A stretch of DNA of 64,000 bases from Methylopila sp. 73B (GTDB lineage: Bacteria > Pseudomonadota > Alphaproteobacteria > Rhizobiales > Methylopilaceae). The notes under the pieces are model-generated. The model was not told where the DNA came from. It searched no databases and was given only the letters and a program-made list of their open reading frames with translations. A program made the position numbers and the translations under genes. Every line of letters begins with the position of its first letter. Positions within the stretch are counted from its first letter, which is position 1. Below are positions 1-8,780 of this stretch, piece by piece. The stretch covers positions 496,001 through 560,000 of the forward strand of contig NZ_JAFV01000001.1 of assembly GCF_000526315.1 (NCBI RefSeq), read 5' to 3'.

Positions 1-320
1 CGCCGCCGCTCGCCTTCGTCCTGCTCACCTTCCTCGAGGGCAACATCCTGACCCCGATGGTGCTCGGCCATCGCTTCACCATCAACCCGCTGCTGGTCCT
101 GCTGGCGCTGGCCTTCTGGCTGTGGCTGTGGGGGCCCGTCGGCGCCTTCCTCGCCGTGCCGTTGCTGGTGATCGCCCTGGTGCTGATGAAGCACCTGCTG
201 CTGCCGCAGGTCGCGCTGAAGGAGGAAGCCGACCGCCGCGCGGTGCGGCGCTACCGCATCGTGCGCCGCCGCTCGAAGCGCGGCGGAGGCGTGGTCGGGC
301 GTCCCGCGCCGGCGGAGTGA
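1..320 (+). CDS. AI-2E family transporter, C-terminal fragment
   Basis: This is the last ~105 codons of an integral membrane protein whose 5' part lies outside the window; the reading frame is open from position 3. The segment with E-G-N-I-L-T-P-M-V followed by N-P-L, a long hydrophobic stretch and W-G-P-V-G-A-F-L-A-V-P matches the conserved C-terminal end of AI-2E/PerM-type permeases. A basic, Arg-rich cytoplasmic tail follows. Members export or exchange small molecules or ions; the AI-2 substrate is established for few of them, so the substrate here is unknown. The family call is fairly secure and the function is not. Confidence 0.8.
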   Translation, partial: PPLAFVLLTFLEGNILTPMVLGHRFTINPLLVLLALAFWLWLWGPVGAFLAVPLLVIALVLMKHLLLPQVALKEEADRRAVRRYRIVRRRSKRGGGVVGRPAPAE

Positions 321-380
321 GCGGAACGAAGCCGGCGCACTGCGGGTTAGCCCTGAGACGACCGTTCACAGGAGGACATC

Positions 381-566
381 ATGTTCGCAGGCCCGAACGT
401 CCCGAACCCGCCCATGCCCGGCGAGCCCGTGCGCCCGCCTATCCCCGACGAGGTCCCGGTGCAGGACCCGGATATCGTGCCGAACCCCGACCCGTCGATC
501 GACCCCTCGATCGACGACGAACCAATTTCGCCGCCCGAGCCGCCGATGGTCGAACCGCCAATGTGA
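381..566 (+). CDS. Small proline-rich acidic protein of unknown function
   Basis: A 61-residue ORF is preceded by a very good ribosome binding site (AGGAGGA about 6 nt before the ATG), which is the main reason to believe it. Prolines occur every two or three residues, Asp/Glu are frequent and there is no Cys. There is no signal peptide or membrane segment. The composition (PNPDPSIDPSIDD-like repeats) suggests an intrinsically disordered peptide. It lies 60 nt after a membrane transporter gene and 70 nt before an RTX protein gene, so it could belong to either unit. I do not recognise a family. Confidence 0.5.
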   Translation: MFAGPNVPNPPMPGEPVRPPIPDEVPVQDPDIVPNPDPSIDPSIDDEPISPPEPPMVEPPM

Positions 567-638
567 GGGGCATCGTGTAGCTGCCCTTGCCTCGGCTTAA
601 AACTCCGAGCAGGATTTGATCCTCGCGGAGTAGCTCGC

Positions 639-2222
639 ATGGCCGACGTTCTGATTCCCGCCGGGTCGACACGCAAGTCGTCGGTGGCTTTGGCTGGAGA
701 TACCCTGGAGGTCGAGGGTCGGCTTGTCGTTCTCTCAGGCGTGGCGGCAGTACAGGCCGATGGCGGCGGGGCAGTGCTCAACAGCGGCGTCATTCGGTCC
801 CAGGTCTCGGCAATCGACACGTTCGGCGCCGAAACGGGTTCCGTAAGCGTCGGCAATCTTGCATCCGGTTCACTGTCGTCCGTTGAGGGAAACGCGATTG
901 ACGTCGCTGGTTCGGCGCAAATGCGCGTTTCGATCGCAAACGCGGGGGCGATTTGGTCCGCCGAGAACGACGCGATCTATCTGCGCGCTCGATTCGACCT
1001 TCTGAACTCCGGCTCGATCATTGGTGGACAGAGCGCGACAGCGACCTTGGCGGCGGGGATTGAAATCGACGCCGACAGTTTTGGCACGATCATCAATCGT
1101 GGCGCCGGCGCCCGGATTGCAGGCGACAGTTACGGTATTTTGCGGTCGAGCCTACCGGACGGAGCGACGCCGGCCGGATTGGTAATCAACAACGAGGACG
1201 GCGCTAGGATCGTTGGCCTAGGCGGGGCCGGCGTCGCCGGCGAGGAGGTGCTCGGACGGATTGAGAACAGCGGCGAGATCGTGGGACTGGCGGACCGGTT
1301 CGGCGTAAGCCGGGGCGTCGTCGTCTACCAAAGCGCGTCGTCGAAGTTCGGCGTGACGATCGTCAACGACGGTGACATCCGTGCCGGCGCCGGCTCGGAT
1401 TCAGTCGGCGTCGACACCGGCGCGGGATCGATCGAAAACCAATCCGACGGTCGGATCGTCGGCGGCGACGTTGGCGTCCGGAGTTCCGGCGACGCGGGTC
1501 TGGGCCTTCGCCTAGTGAACGACGGAGTAATCTGGGGTCGGTCTAGCTTCGGTCTCGAACTGACCTCCGGCTCGGACGACACGGTGACGAACGGCGGGCA
1601 TATCCACGGAGGCAACGGCGTCGCCATCGCCTTCGGCGCCGGCGACGACGTCTTCAACGTCCGCGACGGCTCCCGCACGACCGGCCTCGTCGACGGCGGC
1701 GACGACATCGACGTGTTGAGCTATGCCGCGTTCTCACGCGCGGTCAGCGTTGATCTCGCCGCTGGGAAGGCCCCGGGGACGGGCGGCGTTCGCGGATTCG
1801 AGAACGTGGTCGGGTCAGCCTATTCGGATCTCTTGAACGGCGATGCGGCGGGCAACCGGCTGGTCGGCGGCGCGGGCGACGATGTTCTCCGAGGGGCCGG
1901 CGGCAGGGACGTGCTGATCGGAGGCGCCGGCGCGGATACGTTCGTGTTTACGCGCGCAGGCGATGGCGCTGACGTGATTTCAGATTTTGAATCCGGCGAA
2001 GACGCCCTCTCCCTTTGGAGAGGAAGCGCGTCCTCGGTCGAGATCAACACGACGGGGACGGCGACAGCGGCGGGCACGTTGTTTGTCTATGATCTCGACA
2101 CCGGAAAACTCTTCTTCGATTCTGACGGCTCGGGCTCGGCGAACGCGGTCCTGCTCGCCACGCTGCGTGGCGCGCCCGCGGTAGAGGCTGGAGACTTCCT
2201 TTTCGGCGGCTCCCAGGCGTAG
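639..2222 (+). CDS. RTX-type calcium-binding secreted protein with beta-helix-like N-terminal repeats
   Basis: The 527-residue protein has no N-terminal signal peptide. Residues ~50-350 contain many short repeats of the kind N-x-G-x-I, typical of parallel beta-helix surface proteins. Residues ~395-440 contain RTX nonapeptide-like repeats ([24 protein letters not shown]) that bind calcium, followed by a DFESGEDAL-like segment, as at the C-terminus of proteins secreted by type I (ABC/MFP/TolC) systems. It is probably secreted unfolded and folds on external Ca2+, perhaps as an adhesin or biofilm component. No type I secretion genes lie next to it in this window. No catalytic motif is visible. 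Confidence 0.75.
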   Translation: MADVLIPAGSTRKSSVALAGDTLEVEGRLVVLSGVAAVQADGGGAVLNSGVIRSQVSAIDTFGAETGSVSVGNLASGSLSSVEGNAIDVAGSAQMRVSIANAGAIWSAENDAIYLRARFDLLNSGSIIGGQSATATLAAGIEIDADSFGTIINRGAGARIAGDSYGILRSSLPDGATPAGLVINNEDGARIVGLGGAGVAGEEVLGRIENSGEIVGLADRFGVSRGVVVYQSASSKFGVTIVNDGDIRAGAGSDSVGVDTGAGSIENQSDGRIVGGDVGVRSSGDAGLGLRLVNDGVIWGRSSFGLELTSGSDDTVTNGGHIHGGNGVAIAFGAGDDVFNVRDGSRTTGLVDGGDDIDVLSYAAFSRAVSVDLAAGKAPGTGGVRGFENVVGSAYSDLLNGDAAGNRLVGGAGDDVLRGAGGRDVLIGGAGADTFVFTRAGDGADVISDFESGEDALSLWRGSASSVEINTTGTATAAGTLFVYDLDTGKLFFDSDGSGSANAVLLATLRGAPAVEAGDFLFGGSQA

Positions 2223-2347
2223 CCGCCCGCGCGTCGAAGGACCGCGCAAGGGCTCCCGGTGGGCGGTCGAGGGTCCGCCGCGATGTCCTAACGTACAATC
2301 GGGCGGGGGAGTGGTCCTGGCGACGCCGAGATCCGATGCCCGAATGA

Positions 2348-2423
<76 letters not shown>

Positions 2424-2473
2424 GCGACCGGCATGCGGCGCGGCGCGGACACTAGTTGGGGGGCGCTTCGCTT

Positions 2474-3034
2474 TCAAGCGGGTTTCGCAAGAGCGCGCTT
2501 CCGCCGCGTTCTGGCCTTGGGCACTCCGGCCGCTTCGAGGAAGCCGATCATTTCGCGGCGGCAGGCGTCGGACGGGAAGGCGCGGGCGGGTACGAACTGA
2601 AAGAGCCGGTCCGAGTGATATAGAAGCACCATTCCGCCGCGTTCCAGCCAGGCGTGATGGTCTGCCCACGCCAAGTCGGACTGTCCATGAGCTCCTTGGA
2701 CCACGTTTCGCTTCGCGTCCCACGTCATCGTGATCTCGTCTTGCATAAGCTTTTGCTGGGCGAAGGTTCTGCGGGCGCTGAACGGAATGGTCGCAAAGTA
2801 GGCGAGCGGCTGTGAGCCCACGACGCCGATCAAAACGATGAGCGGTATGTACCGAAAGACCAGCCACGAGCCGAGGTGCTGGGGCTCGGCCGGAATCAAC
2901 GGCGTGGCCATGGCTAAGAACGCCAGCGCGCCAATCAACGAGACCATAAGCGGCCGCTGAAGCTCGTTCAGGAAATGCGCGCGCATTGCCGCGTTCAGGT
3001 CCTGCCAGGTCGGGCGCATGCGAATCATGGTCAT
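2474..3034 (-). CDS. Two-helix membrane protein, YcxB-like
   Basis: A protein of about 186 residues from the ATG at 3034, chosen because the upstream extension to 3106 reads as low-complexity shadow of the tusA-like gene. Two hydrophobic helices (about residues 27-45 and 57-75) are followed by a soluble domain with the pattern seen in the YcxB C-terminal domain: a Q-D-E-I-T-M-T-W strand, then W-A-D-H-H-A-W and L-L-Y-H-S-D-R. The tail is Arg/Lys-rich. It sits just downstream of the tusA-like gene on the same strand, almost overlapping it, so the two are probably cotranscribed. Function is unknown; family assignment is from pattern recall. Confidence 0.6.
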   Translation of the reverse strand: MTMIRMRPTWQDLNAAMRAHFLNELQRPLMVSLIGALAFLAMATPLIPAEPQHLGSWLVFRYIPLIVLIGVVGSQPLAYFATIPFSARRTFAQQKLMQDEITMTWDAKRNVVQGAHGQSDLAWADHHAWLERGGMVLLYHSDRLFQFVPARAFPSDACRREMIGFLEAAGVPKARTRRKRALAKPA

Positions 3035-3047
3035 GAGCGGCTCGTGA

Positions 3048-3299
3048 TCATGGCGCACCCGTCTCCTTCCCTGGTCCCCGCCGCACGGTGAACCGGCGTC
3101 CTCCACCGTCGGGTTCGCTCGACAGCAGCGCGTCGCCGTTTTCGCGCAGGAAGTTGGGCACGTCGAGGGTCGCGAGCGGGTCGTCGGTCCGCACGGCGAC
3201 CGTCGCGCCGGGGGGAATGCCGAGCAGCGCCTTGCGCAGCTTGAGCACCGGAAGCGGGCACCGCAGGCCTCGCAGATCGAGCGTCGTGGGCTCGGTCAC
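3048..3299 (-). CDS. TusA/SirA family sulfur (persulfide) carrier protein
   Basis: A short protein with the TusA signature L-D-L-R-G-L-R-C-P-L-P-V-L-K, including the single Cys in the CPxP motif that carries the persulfide. GTG at 3299 gives 83 residues starting immediately before the domain; an earlier GTG at 3347 adds 16 unstructured residues. TusA-like proteins relay sulfur for thio-modification of tRNA or for molybdenum-cofactor enzymes. It is divergently transcribed from the formate dehydrogenase operon, whose activation in other bacteria needs sulfur delivery to the Mo site, so a role there (or in selenium handling) is a reasonable inference but unproven. Confidence 0.85.
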   Translation of the reverse strand: MTEPTTLDLRGLRCPLPVLKLRKALLGIPPGATVAVRTDDPLATLDVPNFLRENGDALLSSEPDGGGRRFTVRRGPGKETGAP

Positions 3300-3346
3300 A
3301 GCGGCGCGCCCGCGGGCGGGAGGTTCTTGGGTGCGCTGCAGCAACA

Positions 3347-3366
3347 CGCGAAATTTCCGCGACGGC
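3347..3366. repeat. 20-bp word shared with 21825-21844 (inverted)
   Basis: The 20 bases starting CGCGAAATTTCCGCG are present here and, as an exact reverse complement, at 21825-21844. The core is a near-palindrome (CGCGAAATTT-C-CGCG). Here it lies about 50 nt upstream of the tusA-like start at 3299, in the divergent region before fdoG. It could be an operator or a dispersed intergenic repeat. Confidence 0.6.
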
Positions 3367-3558
3367 GGCGCGGTGCTGCACTGCAGTCAGCATAAGATAT
3401 TGATTTTGATGATGTTTTCATCGCCGTCTCGCCTTGGTCGAATTTGACACTCGACCTATTCAAATCCTAAATAGTCGACTTCGGCCGGCGGATGTCAGGC
3501 CTGTGATCTCGCCGGCGGCTGGAGAGCCGGTCGGCTCGTGAGGGAGGATGCTTCCCAG

Positions 3559-6500
3559 ATGATCGGCGAATTTTCGCGGCGCCAGTTCCTACGGACGGCG
3601 GGCGCGGGGGTTGTCGGGACCACTCTCGGAGCCATGGGGTTCGGCGGCGCCGAACAGGCCATGGCGCAAGCGGTGCGGCCGTTCAAGCTGGCCCGCACCA
3701 CCGAGACCCGCAACATCTGCCCCTACTGCTCCGTGGCCTGCGGCGTCATCCTGTACAGCCTCGGCGACAGGTCCAAGAACACCCACGCGTCGCTGCTGCA
3801 CGTCGAGGGCGATCCCGACCACCCGACGAACCGCGGCACGCTCTGCCCCAAGGGCGCGGCGCTGCTGGACTTCGTGCACGCGGACACGCGGCTGAAGTAC
3901 CCGATGCACCGGAAGCCCGGCTCGGACACGTTCGAGCGGGTGACCTGGGACTTCGCGCTCGACCGCATCGCGCGGCTGATGAAGGACGACCGCGACAAGA
4001 ACTTCCAGACCACCAGCAAGGACGGCGTCACCGTCAACCGCTGGACCTCGGTCGGGTTCCTGGCGGCCTCCGCCACCACCAACGAGACGGGAACGCTGAC
4101 CTACAAGGTCGTGCGCTCCCTCGGCGTCCTGCCCTTCGACAACCAGGCGCGCGTCTGACACGGACCGACGGTGGCGAGTCTCGCCCCAACATTCGGTCGC
4201 GGCGCCATGACGAACGCATGGGGCGACATCAAGTACACGGACCTCGTGGTCGTCATGGGCGGCAACGCGGCGGAAGCGCACCCGTGCGGCTTCAAATGGG
4301 TCACTGAGGCCAAGGCCAACCGTGGCGCCAAGCTGATCGTCGTCGACCCGCGCTTCACGCGGACGGCCTCGGTCGCGGACTTCTATTGCCCGATCCGTCC
4401 CGGCAGCGACATCGCCTTCCTCGGCGGCGTCATCAACTACCTGCTCCAGAACGACAAGATCCAGCACGAATACGTCAAGGCCTTCACCAACGCCTCCTTC
4501 CTGGTGAAGCCGGAGTTCGCGTGGTCGGACGGCCTGTTCACGGGCTACAACGAAGAGAAGCGCGACTACGACCGCTCGTCCTGGGACTACCAGATGGACG
4601 AGCAGGGCTACGCCAAGGTCGACCCGACCCTGCAGGACCCGCGCTGCGTCTTCCAGCTGATGAAGCAGCACTTCGCGGTCTACACGCCCGAGATGGTGGA
4701 GAAGATCTGCGGCTCGCCGAAGGACAAGTTCCTGAAGGTGGCCGAGATGATGTCCGAGTGCTCGACGCCGACGAAGACCATGACGTCGATGTACGCGCTC
4801 GGCTGGACCCAGCATTCCAAGGGCGCGCAGAACATCCGCGGCATGGCGATGATCCAGCTGCTGCTGGGCAACATCGGCGTGCGCGGGGGCGGCATGAACG
4901 CGCTGCGCGGCCACTCCAACATCCAGGGCCTCACCGACCTCGGCCTGCTGTCGAACTCGCTCCCCGGCTACATGAACCTGCCGACGGAGAAGGAGCCCGA
5001 CTTCAACGCCTACATGTCGACCCGCGGCTTCAAGCCGCTGCGTCCCGGCCAGACCAGCTTCTGGCAGAACTACAAGAAGTTCTTCGTCTCGTTCCAGAAG
5101 TCCATGTGGGGCGACAAGGCGACGGCGGAGAACAACTGGGCCTTCGACTGGCTGCCAAAGCTCGACGTGACCTACGACGTGCTGCGCACGTTCGAGCTCA
5201 TGAATCAGGGCAAGATCACCGGCTACTTCTGTCAGGGGTTCAACCCGCTGATGACCTTCCCCAACCGGGCGAAGATCACGGCCGGCCTCTCCAAGCTGAA
5301 ATTCCTGGTGACGATGGACCCGCTCGACACCGAGACCTCGCGGTTCTGGGAGAACCACGGCGAGTTCAACGACGTGACGAGCGCGGACATCCAGACCGAG
5401 GTGTTCCAGCTGCCGACCAGCTGCTTCGCCGAGGACGAGGGTTCGATCGTGAACTCCGGCCGCTGGCTGCAGTGGCACAATGCGGCGGTTTCGCCCCCCG
5501 GCGAGGCCAAGGCCGACACCTGGATCATGGCCGGCCTGCACCTGCGGATAAAGGAGCTCTACCTCAAGGAAGGCGGCGCCTTCCCGGATCCGATCGTCAA
5601 CCTGCGCTGGCCCTATGGCCAGCCGGAGGAGCCGGCGGCCGAAGAGCTCGCCAAGGAGATGAACGGCCAGGCGCTGGCCGACGTCACCGACCCGAACGAC
5701 CCGACCAAGGTGCTCGTCCAGAAGGGCAAGCAGGTGGATTCGTTCGCGCAGCTGAAGGACGACGGCTCCACCGCTTCCTTCTGCTGGATCTACGCCGGCT
5801 CCCACACCGAGGCCGGCAACCAGATGGCGCGGCGGGACACCTCCGATCCGGGCGACACCGGGCTTGCGCCGAAATGGGCCTGGGCCTGGCCGCTCAACCG
5901 ACGGATCCTCTACAACCGCGCCTCGTCGGACGTCTCCGGCAAGCCGTGGGATCCGTCGCGCAAGCTGGTCTGGTGGACCGGCGAGCGCTGGGGCGGCTAC
6001 GACGTGCCGGACTACGGCCCGACGGTGAAGCCGGAGCAGTCGGTCGGGCCCTTCATCATGAACCCCGAGGGCGTGGCGCGGCTGTTCTCCCGCGGCATGA
6101 TGCGCGACGGGCCTTTCCCGTCGCACTACGAGCCGTTCGAGGCGCCGGTTGCGAACGCCATCGCGCCGAAGATCCGCGGCAATCCCGCCTCGCGCATCTT
6201 CAAGGCCGACCTCGAGGCGCTGGGGAACGCCGACGCGTTCCCCTACGTCGCGACCAGCTACCGCCTGACCGAGCACTTCCACCAGTGGACCAAGCACGTC
6301 TGGGTCAACGCGGTGCTGCAGCCCGAGTTCTTCGTCGAGATCTCGGAGCAGCTCGCCAAGGAGAAGGGCATCGAGAAGGGCGGCTGGGTGCGGGTGTGGT
6401 CGAACCGCGGGTCGATCAAGGCCAAGGCGGTCGTCACCAAGCGCATCAAGCCGCTGATGGTCGACGGGCGTCCGGTCCACGTGGTCGGCATCCCGCAGCA

Positions 6501-6642
6501 CTGGGGCTTCATGGGCAAGACCAAGAAGGGCTACAACCCGAACTCGCTGACGCCCTTCGTCGGCGACGCCAACATCGAGACGCCTGAGTACAAGGCGTTC
6601 CTGGTCAACATCGAGCCGACCTCGGCTCCGGCGTCGGCATAA
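3559..6642 (+). CDS. fdoG: Selenocysteine-containing formate dehydrogenase (FDH-N/O type), major alpha subunit
   Basis: The catalytic Mo-bis-MGD subunit oxidises formate to CO2 in the periplasm and passes electrons to FdoH/FdoI. From ATG 3559 (AGGGAGG about 11 nt upstream; GTG 3538 is possible) it has 1027 residues, with an in-frame UGA at 4156-4158 read as selenocysteine (residue 200). A twin-arginine signal, SRRQFLRT, is at residues 6-13 and cleavage is likely near AMA-QA. A 4Fe-4S site is formed by Cys54, 57, 61 and 96. The context N-Q-A-R-V-[Sec]-H-G-P-T-V is the same as in E. coli FdnG/FdoG, and the alignment stays collinear to the end (EYKAFLVNIE). The codon after UGA begins a bSECIS hairpin. 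First gene of fdoGHI. Confidence 0.96.
4156..4196 (+). promoter_or_regulatory. Bacterial SECIS element with the selenocysteine UGA codon
   Basis: UGA at 4156-4158 is followed by a hairpin. The lower stem is CCGA (4165-4168) with TCGG (4193-4196). The apical stem is GGCGA (4173-4177) with TCGCC (4181-4185), closing a loop containing G-U (4178-4179), the feature SelB recognises in known bSECIS elements. Distance from UGA to the loop is about 20 nt, as in E. coli fdnG/fdhF. The structure is by eye. Confidence 0.85.
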
Positions 6643-6657
6643 GGGAGGGCTGACACT

Positions 6658-7596
6658 ATGGCTTCGTATCAGTCCCTCGACATCAAACGCCGCTCCGCCT
6701 CCACCTCGACCCCGCCGGCCGTCCGGTCGACGGGGCTCGAGGTGGCGAAGCTGATCGACGTGTCGAAATGCATCGGCTGCAAGGCCTGCCAGTCCGCCTG
6801 CCTCGAATGGAACAACCTGCGCGAGGAGGTGGGCGTCAACACCGGCGTCTACGACAACCCGCACGACCTGACGGCGAACAGCTGGACGCTGATGCGCTTC
6901 AGCGAATGGGACAACCCGGACACCGGCGACTTCGAGTGGCTGATCCGCAAGGACGGCTGCATGCATTGCGCCGATCCTGGGTGCCTCAAGGCCTGCCCCT
7001 CGCCGGGGGCGATCGTCCAGTACACGAACGGCATCGTCGACTTCGTGTCGGAGAACTGCATCGGCTGCGCCTACTGCGTGAAGGGCTGCCCCTTCAACAT
7101 CCCGCGCATCAGCCAGGTCGACCGCAAGGCCTACAAGTGCACGCTGTGCTCCGACCGCGTCGCGGTCGGGCAGGGGCCGGCCTGCGCCAAGGCCTGTCCC
7201 ACGGCCGCCATCATGTTCGGCACCAAGGACGACATGAAGGAACAGGCGGACCGCCGCATCACGGACCTCAAGTCTCGCGGCTTCGCCAACGCGGGTCTTT
7301 ACGATCCGGCCGGCGTCGGCGGCACGCATGTGATGTACGTGCTGCACCACCTCGACAAGCCGGAGATCTACGCCGGTCTGCCGAAGGATCCGCAGATCAG
7401 CCCGCTGGTCTCGGCCTGGAAGGGCACGGGCAAGATCCTCGCGCTCGGGGCGCTGGCCTTCGCCGCCGTCGGCGCGTTCTTCCACCACACGGTGGTCGGG
7501 CCGAACCGGGTGTCGGAGACGGACGAGGAGAACGCCGCGGATCTTGCCGAGGAGGGCGCTCGGTCCGGCCCGACGCCCGAGACGAGGACGCTCTGA
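6658..7596 (+). CDS. fdoH: Formate dehydrogenase-N/O, iron-sulfur beta subunit
   Basis: A 312-residue electron-transfer subunit. Four ferredoxin-like clusters are visible: Cys38/41/44/48, Cys101/104/109/113, Cys134/137/140/144 and Cys161/164/176/180, the pattern of FdnH/FdoH. A single hydrophobic helix at about residues 258-276 anchors the C-terminus to the membrane, as in FdnH. The N-terminal R-R-S-A-S region is not a Tat signal, consistent with co-export with FdoG. It starts 15 nt after fdoG, and its stop overlaps the fdoI start (TGATG), so the three subunits are translationally coupled. Confidence 0.95.
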   Translation: MASYQSLDIKRRSASTSTPPAVRSTGLEVAKLIDVSKCIGCKACQSACLEWNNLREEVGVNTGVYDNPHDLTANSWTLMRFSEWDNPDTGDFEWLIRKDGCMHCADPGCLKACPSPGAIVQYTNGIVDFVSENCIGCAYCVKGCPFNIPRISQVDRKAYKCTLCSDRVAVGQGPACAKACPTAAIMFGTKDDMKEQADRRITDLKSRGFANAGLYDPAGVGGTHVMYVLHHLDKPEIYAGLPKDPQISPLVSAWKGTGKILALGALAFAAVGAFFHHTVVGPNRVSETDEENAADLAEEGARSGPTPETRTL

Positions 7597-8261
7597 TGGC
7601 CGTCGAGATCGAACGTCGTCCCATCATGTTGGAGCGGACGGAGGTCCGGCGCTACGGGGCCTCCGCCCGCGTCAACCACTGGATCACCGCAGCCACCTTC
7701 ACCCTCCTCGCCCTGAGCGGGCTGGCGCTGTTCCATCCCAGTCTGTTCTTCCTCACCGACCTGTTCGGCGGCGGAGCGAACACCCGGGCGTTCCACCCCT
7801 GGCTCGGCGTGGTGCTGATCGCGAGCTTCGCCATCCTGTTCGTGCGGTTCTGGAGCCACAACCTCTGGAACCGCGACGACACCCAGTGGATGTCGCAGAT
7901 CGGCGACGTGGTGAAGGGCGAGGAGGAGCGCCTTCCGGAGCTCGGCAAGTACAACGCCGGCCAGAAGATGGTGTTCTGGGGCACGGCGCTGCTCATCGTG
8001 GTGCTGTTCGCCACCGGGCTCGTGATCTGGGACGAGTACTTCCACGGGCTCGTCAGCATCGGCACGAACCGTCTCGCGGCGCTGGTGCACTCGCTAGCCG
8101 CAATCGCGGCGATCCTGCTGATCATCGTCCACGTCTACGCGGGCATCTGGGTCAAGGGCTCGATTCGAGGCATGACCGAAGGCCGCGTGACGGGCGGCTG
8201 GGCCTGGCGTCATCACCGCAAGTGGCTGCGCCAGGAAGCCAAAGGCGAAACCCACGATTGA
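7596..8261 (+). CDS. fdoI: Formate dehydrogenase-N/O, cytochrome b gamma subunit
   Basis: A membrane di-haem cytochrome b of 221 residues which receives electrons from FdoH and reduces quinone. Four transmembrane helices lie at about 29-47, 68-85, 125-145 and 162-184. Candidate haem-ligand histidines are His28, His67, His165 and His179 in V-N-H-W, R-A-F-H-P-W, V-H-S and I-V-H-V-Y contexts. The ATG overlaps the fdoH stop. The length and the RVNHWITA start fit the FdnI/FdoI family. A strong hairpin follows the gene at 8290. Confidence 0.94.
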   Translation: MAVEIERRPIMLERTEVRRYGASARVNHWITAATFTLLALSGLALFHPSLFFLTDLFGGGANTRAFHPWLGVVLIASFAILFVRFWSHNLWNRDDTQWMSQIGDVVKGEEERLPELGKYNAGQKMVFWGTALLIVVLFATGLVIWDEYFHGLVSIGTNRLAALVHSLAAIAAILLIIVHVYAGIWVKGSIRGMTEGRVTGGWAWRHHRKWLRQEAKGETHD

Positions 8262-8289
8262 GCCGGCCTCCCCACAGGGCGAAACGCAA

Positions 8290-8320
8290 AGCGGCCGAAC
8301 CTCGACGAGGTCCGGCCGCT
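8290..8320. terminator. Bidirectional hairpin terminator
   Basis: AGCGGCCG (8290-8297) pairs with CGGCCGCT (8313-8320), and ACCTC pairs with GAGGT inside, with one mismatch and a 3-nt loop. On the minus strand it is followed by TTTGCGTTT, making it a plausible intrinsic terminator for the small gene at 8368-8511. On the plus strand it lies just after fdoI but has no T-run. Confidence 0.7.
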
Positions 8321-8367
8321 CAAGGCTCAGGGCCGCTCAGCGATGAGCGGCGAACGGAACGTTCGGT

Positions 8368-8511
8368 TCAGAGACCGAACGGATAGTCGCGATGGGCGTT
8401 GTAGAGCGCGCGGCCCTGCTCTTCGAAGAAGGCCTCGAACTCGCTGAGGAAGCGGGAGAAGAAGCCGCCGAAGGCGGAGCCGGAGAACGTATCGACGAGA
8501 ATGGCGGTCAT
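8368..8511 (-). CDS. Unknown 47-aa protein divergent from fdhE
   Basis: A short ORF read from the ATG at 8511 because a GAGGTG Shine-Dalgarno sits 6-7 nt before it; the frame extends upstream to 8574. The peptide contains a Gly/Phe-rich part (SGSAFGGFFSRFL) and an amphipathic F-E-A-F-F-E-E-Q segment, ending D-Y-P-F-G-L. There is no Cys, signal peptide or clear membrane helix. It is flanked by a promoter-region palindrome and a terminator, which supports an expressed unit. No family recognised. Confidence 0.5.
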   Translation of the reverse strand: MTAILVDTFSGSAFGGFFSRFLSEFEAFFEEQGRALYNAHRDYPFGL

Positions 8512-8560
8512 GGTCTGCACCTCGGGTTGGGACGTTTGCCGCGTCCTGGAAACTCGATAG

Positions 8561-8579
8561 TTGGTATTTGGCATACCAA
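8561..8579. promoter_or_regulatory. Perfect inverted repeat, candidate operator
   Basis: TTGGTAT (8561-8567) and ATACCAA (8573-8579) are exact inverted 7-mers separated by 5 nt. They lie between the divergent small gene (start 8511) and fdhE (start 8781). The half-site TGGT-ACCA is reminiscent of GntR-family operators, but the cognate regulator is not in this window. Confidence 0.55.
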
Positions 8580-8780
8580 GACGCCGTATTAAACCTTCGT
8601 CTAGGCATGGCTGATGCGTGCGCGGCGCACGTCGCGCCCGAGGCTCGGCCTCTGGGCTTGGCCCGCTCCGAAGGCGTCAGCCGCGAGATCGGACGCGGAA
8701 GCCACATCTCGAGCACGATCGCCTCTTCAAAACCGGCTGCGTGCTAGCATCCCCTGTCGCCTGCGTTTTGGAGTGTTCCC

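Noticed and set aside
3401-3425. FNR/FixK-like box (TTGAT...ATGAT) upstream of fdoG
   Set aside because: Only one half-site fits TTGAT-N4-ATCAA; the second half does not, so no anaerobic control is claimed.
3589-7488. A 1299-aa open frame on the minus strand across fdoG/fdoH
   Set aside because: It is a shadow of the GC-rich fdoG/fdoH genes, with Arg/Val/Ala/Gly-rich composition and no recognisable domain.
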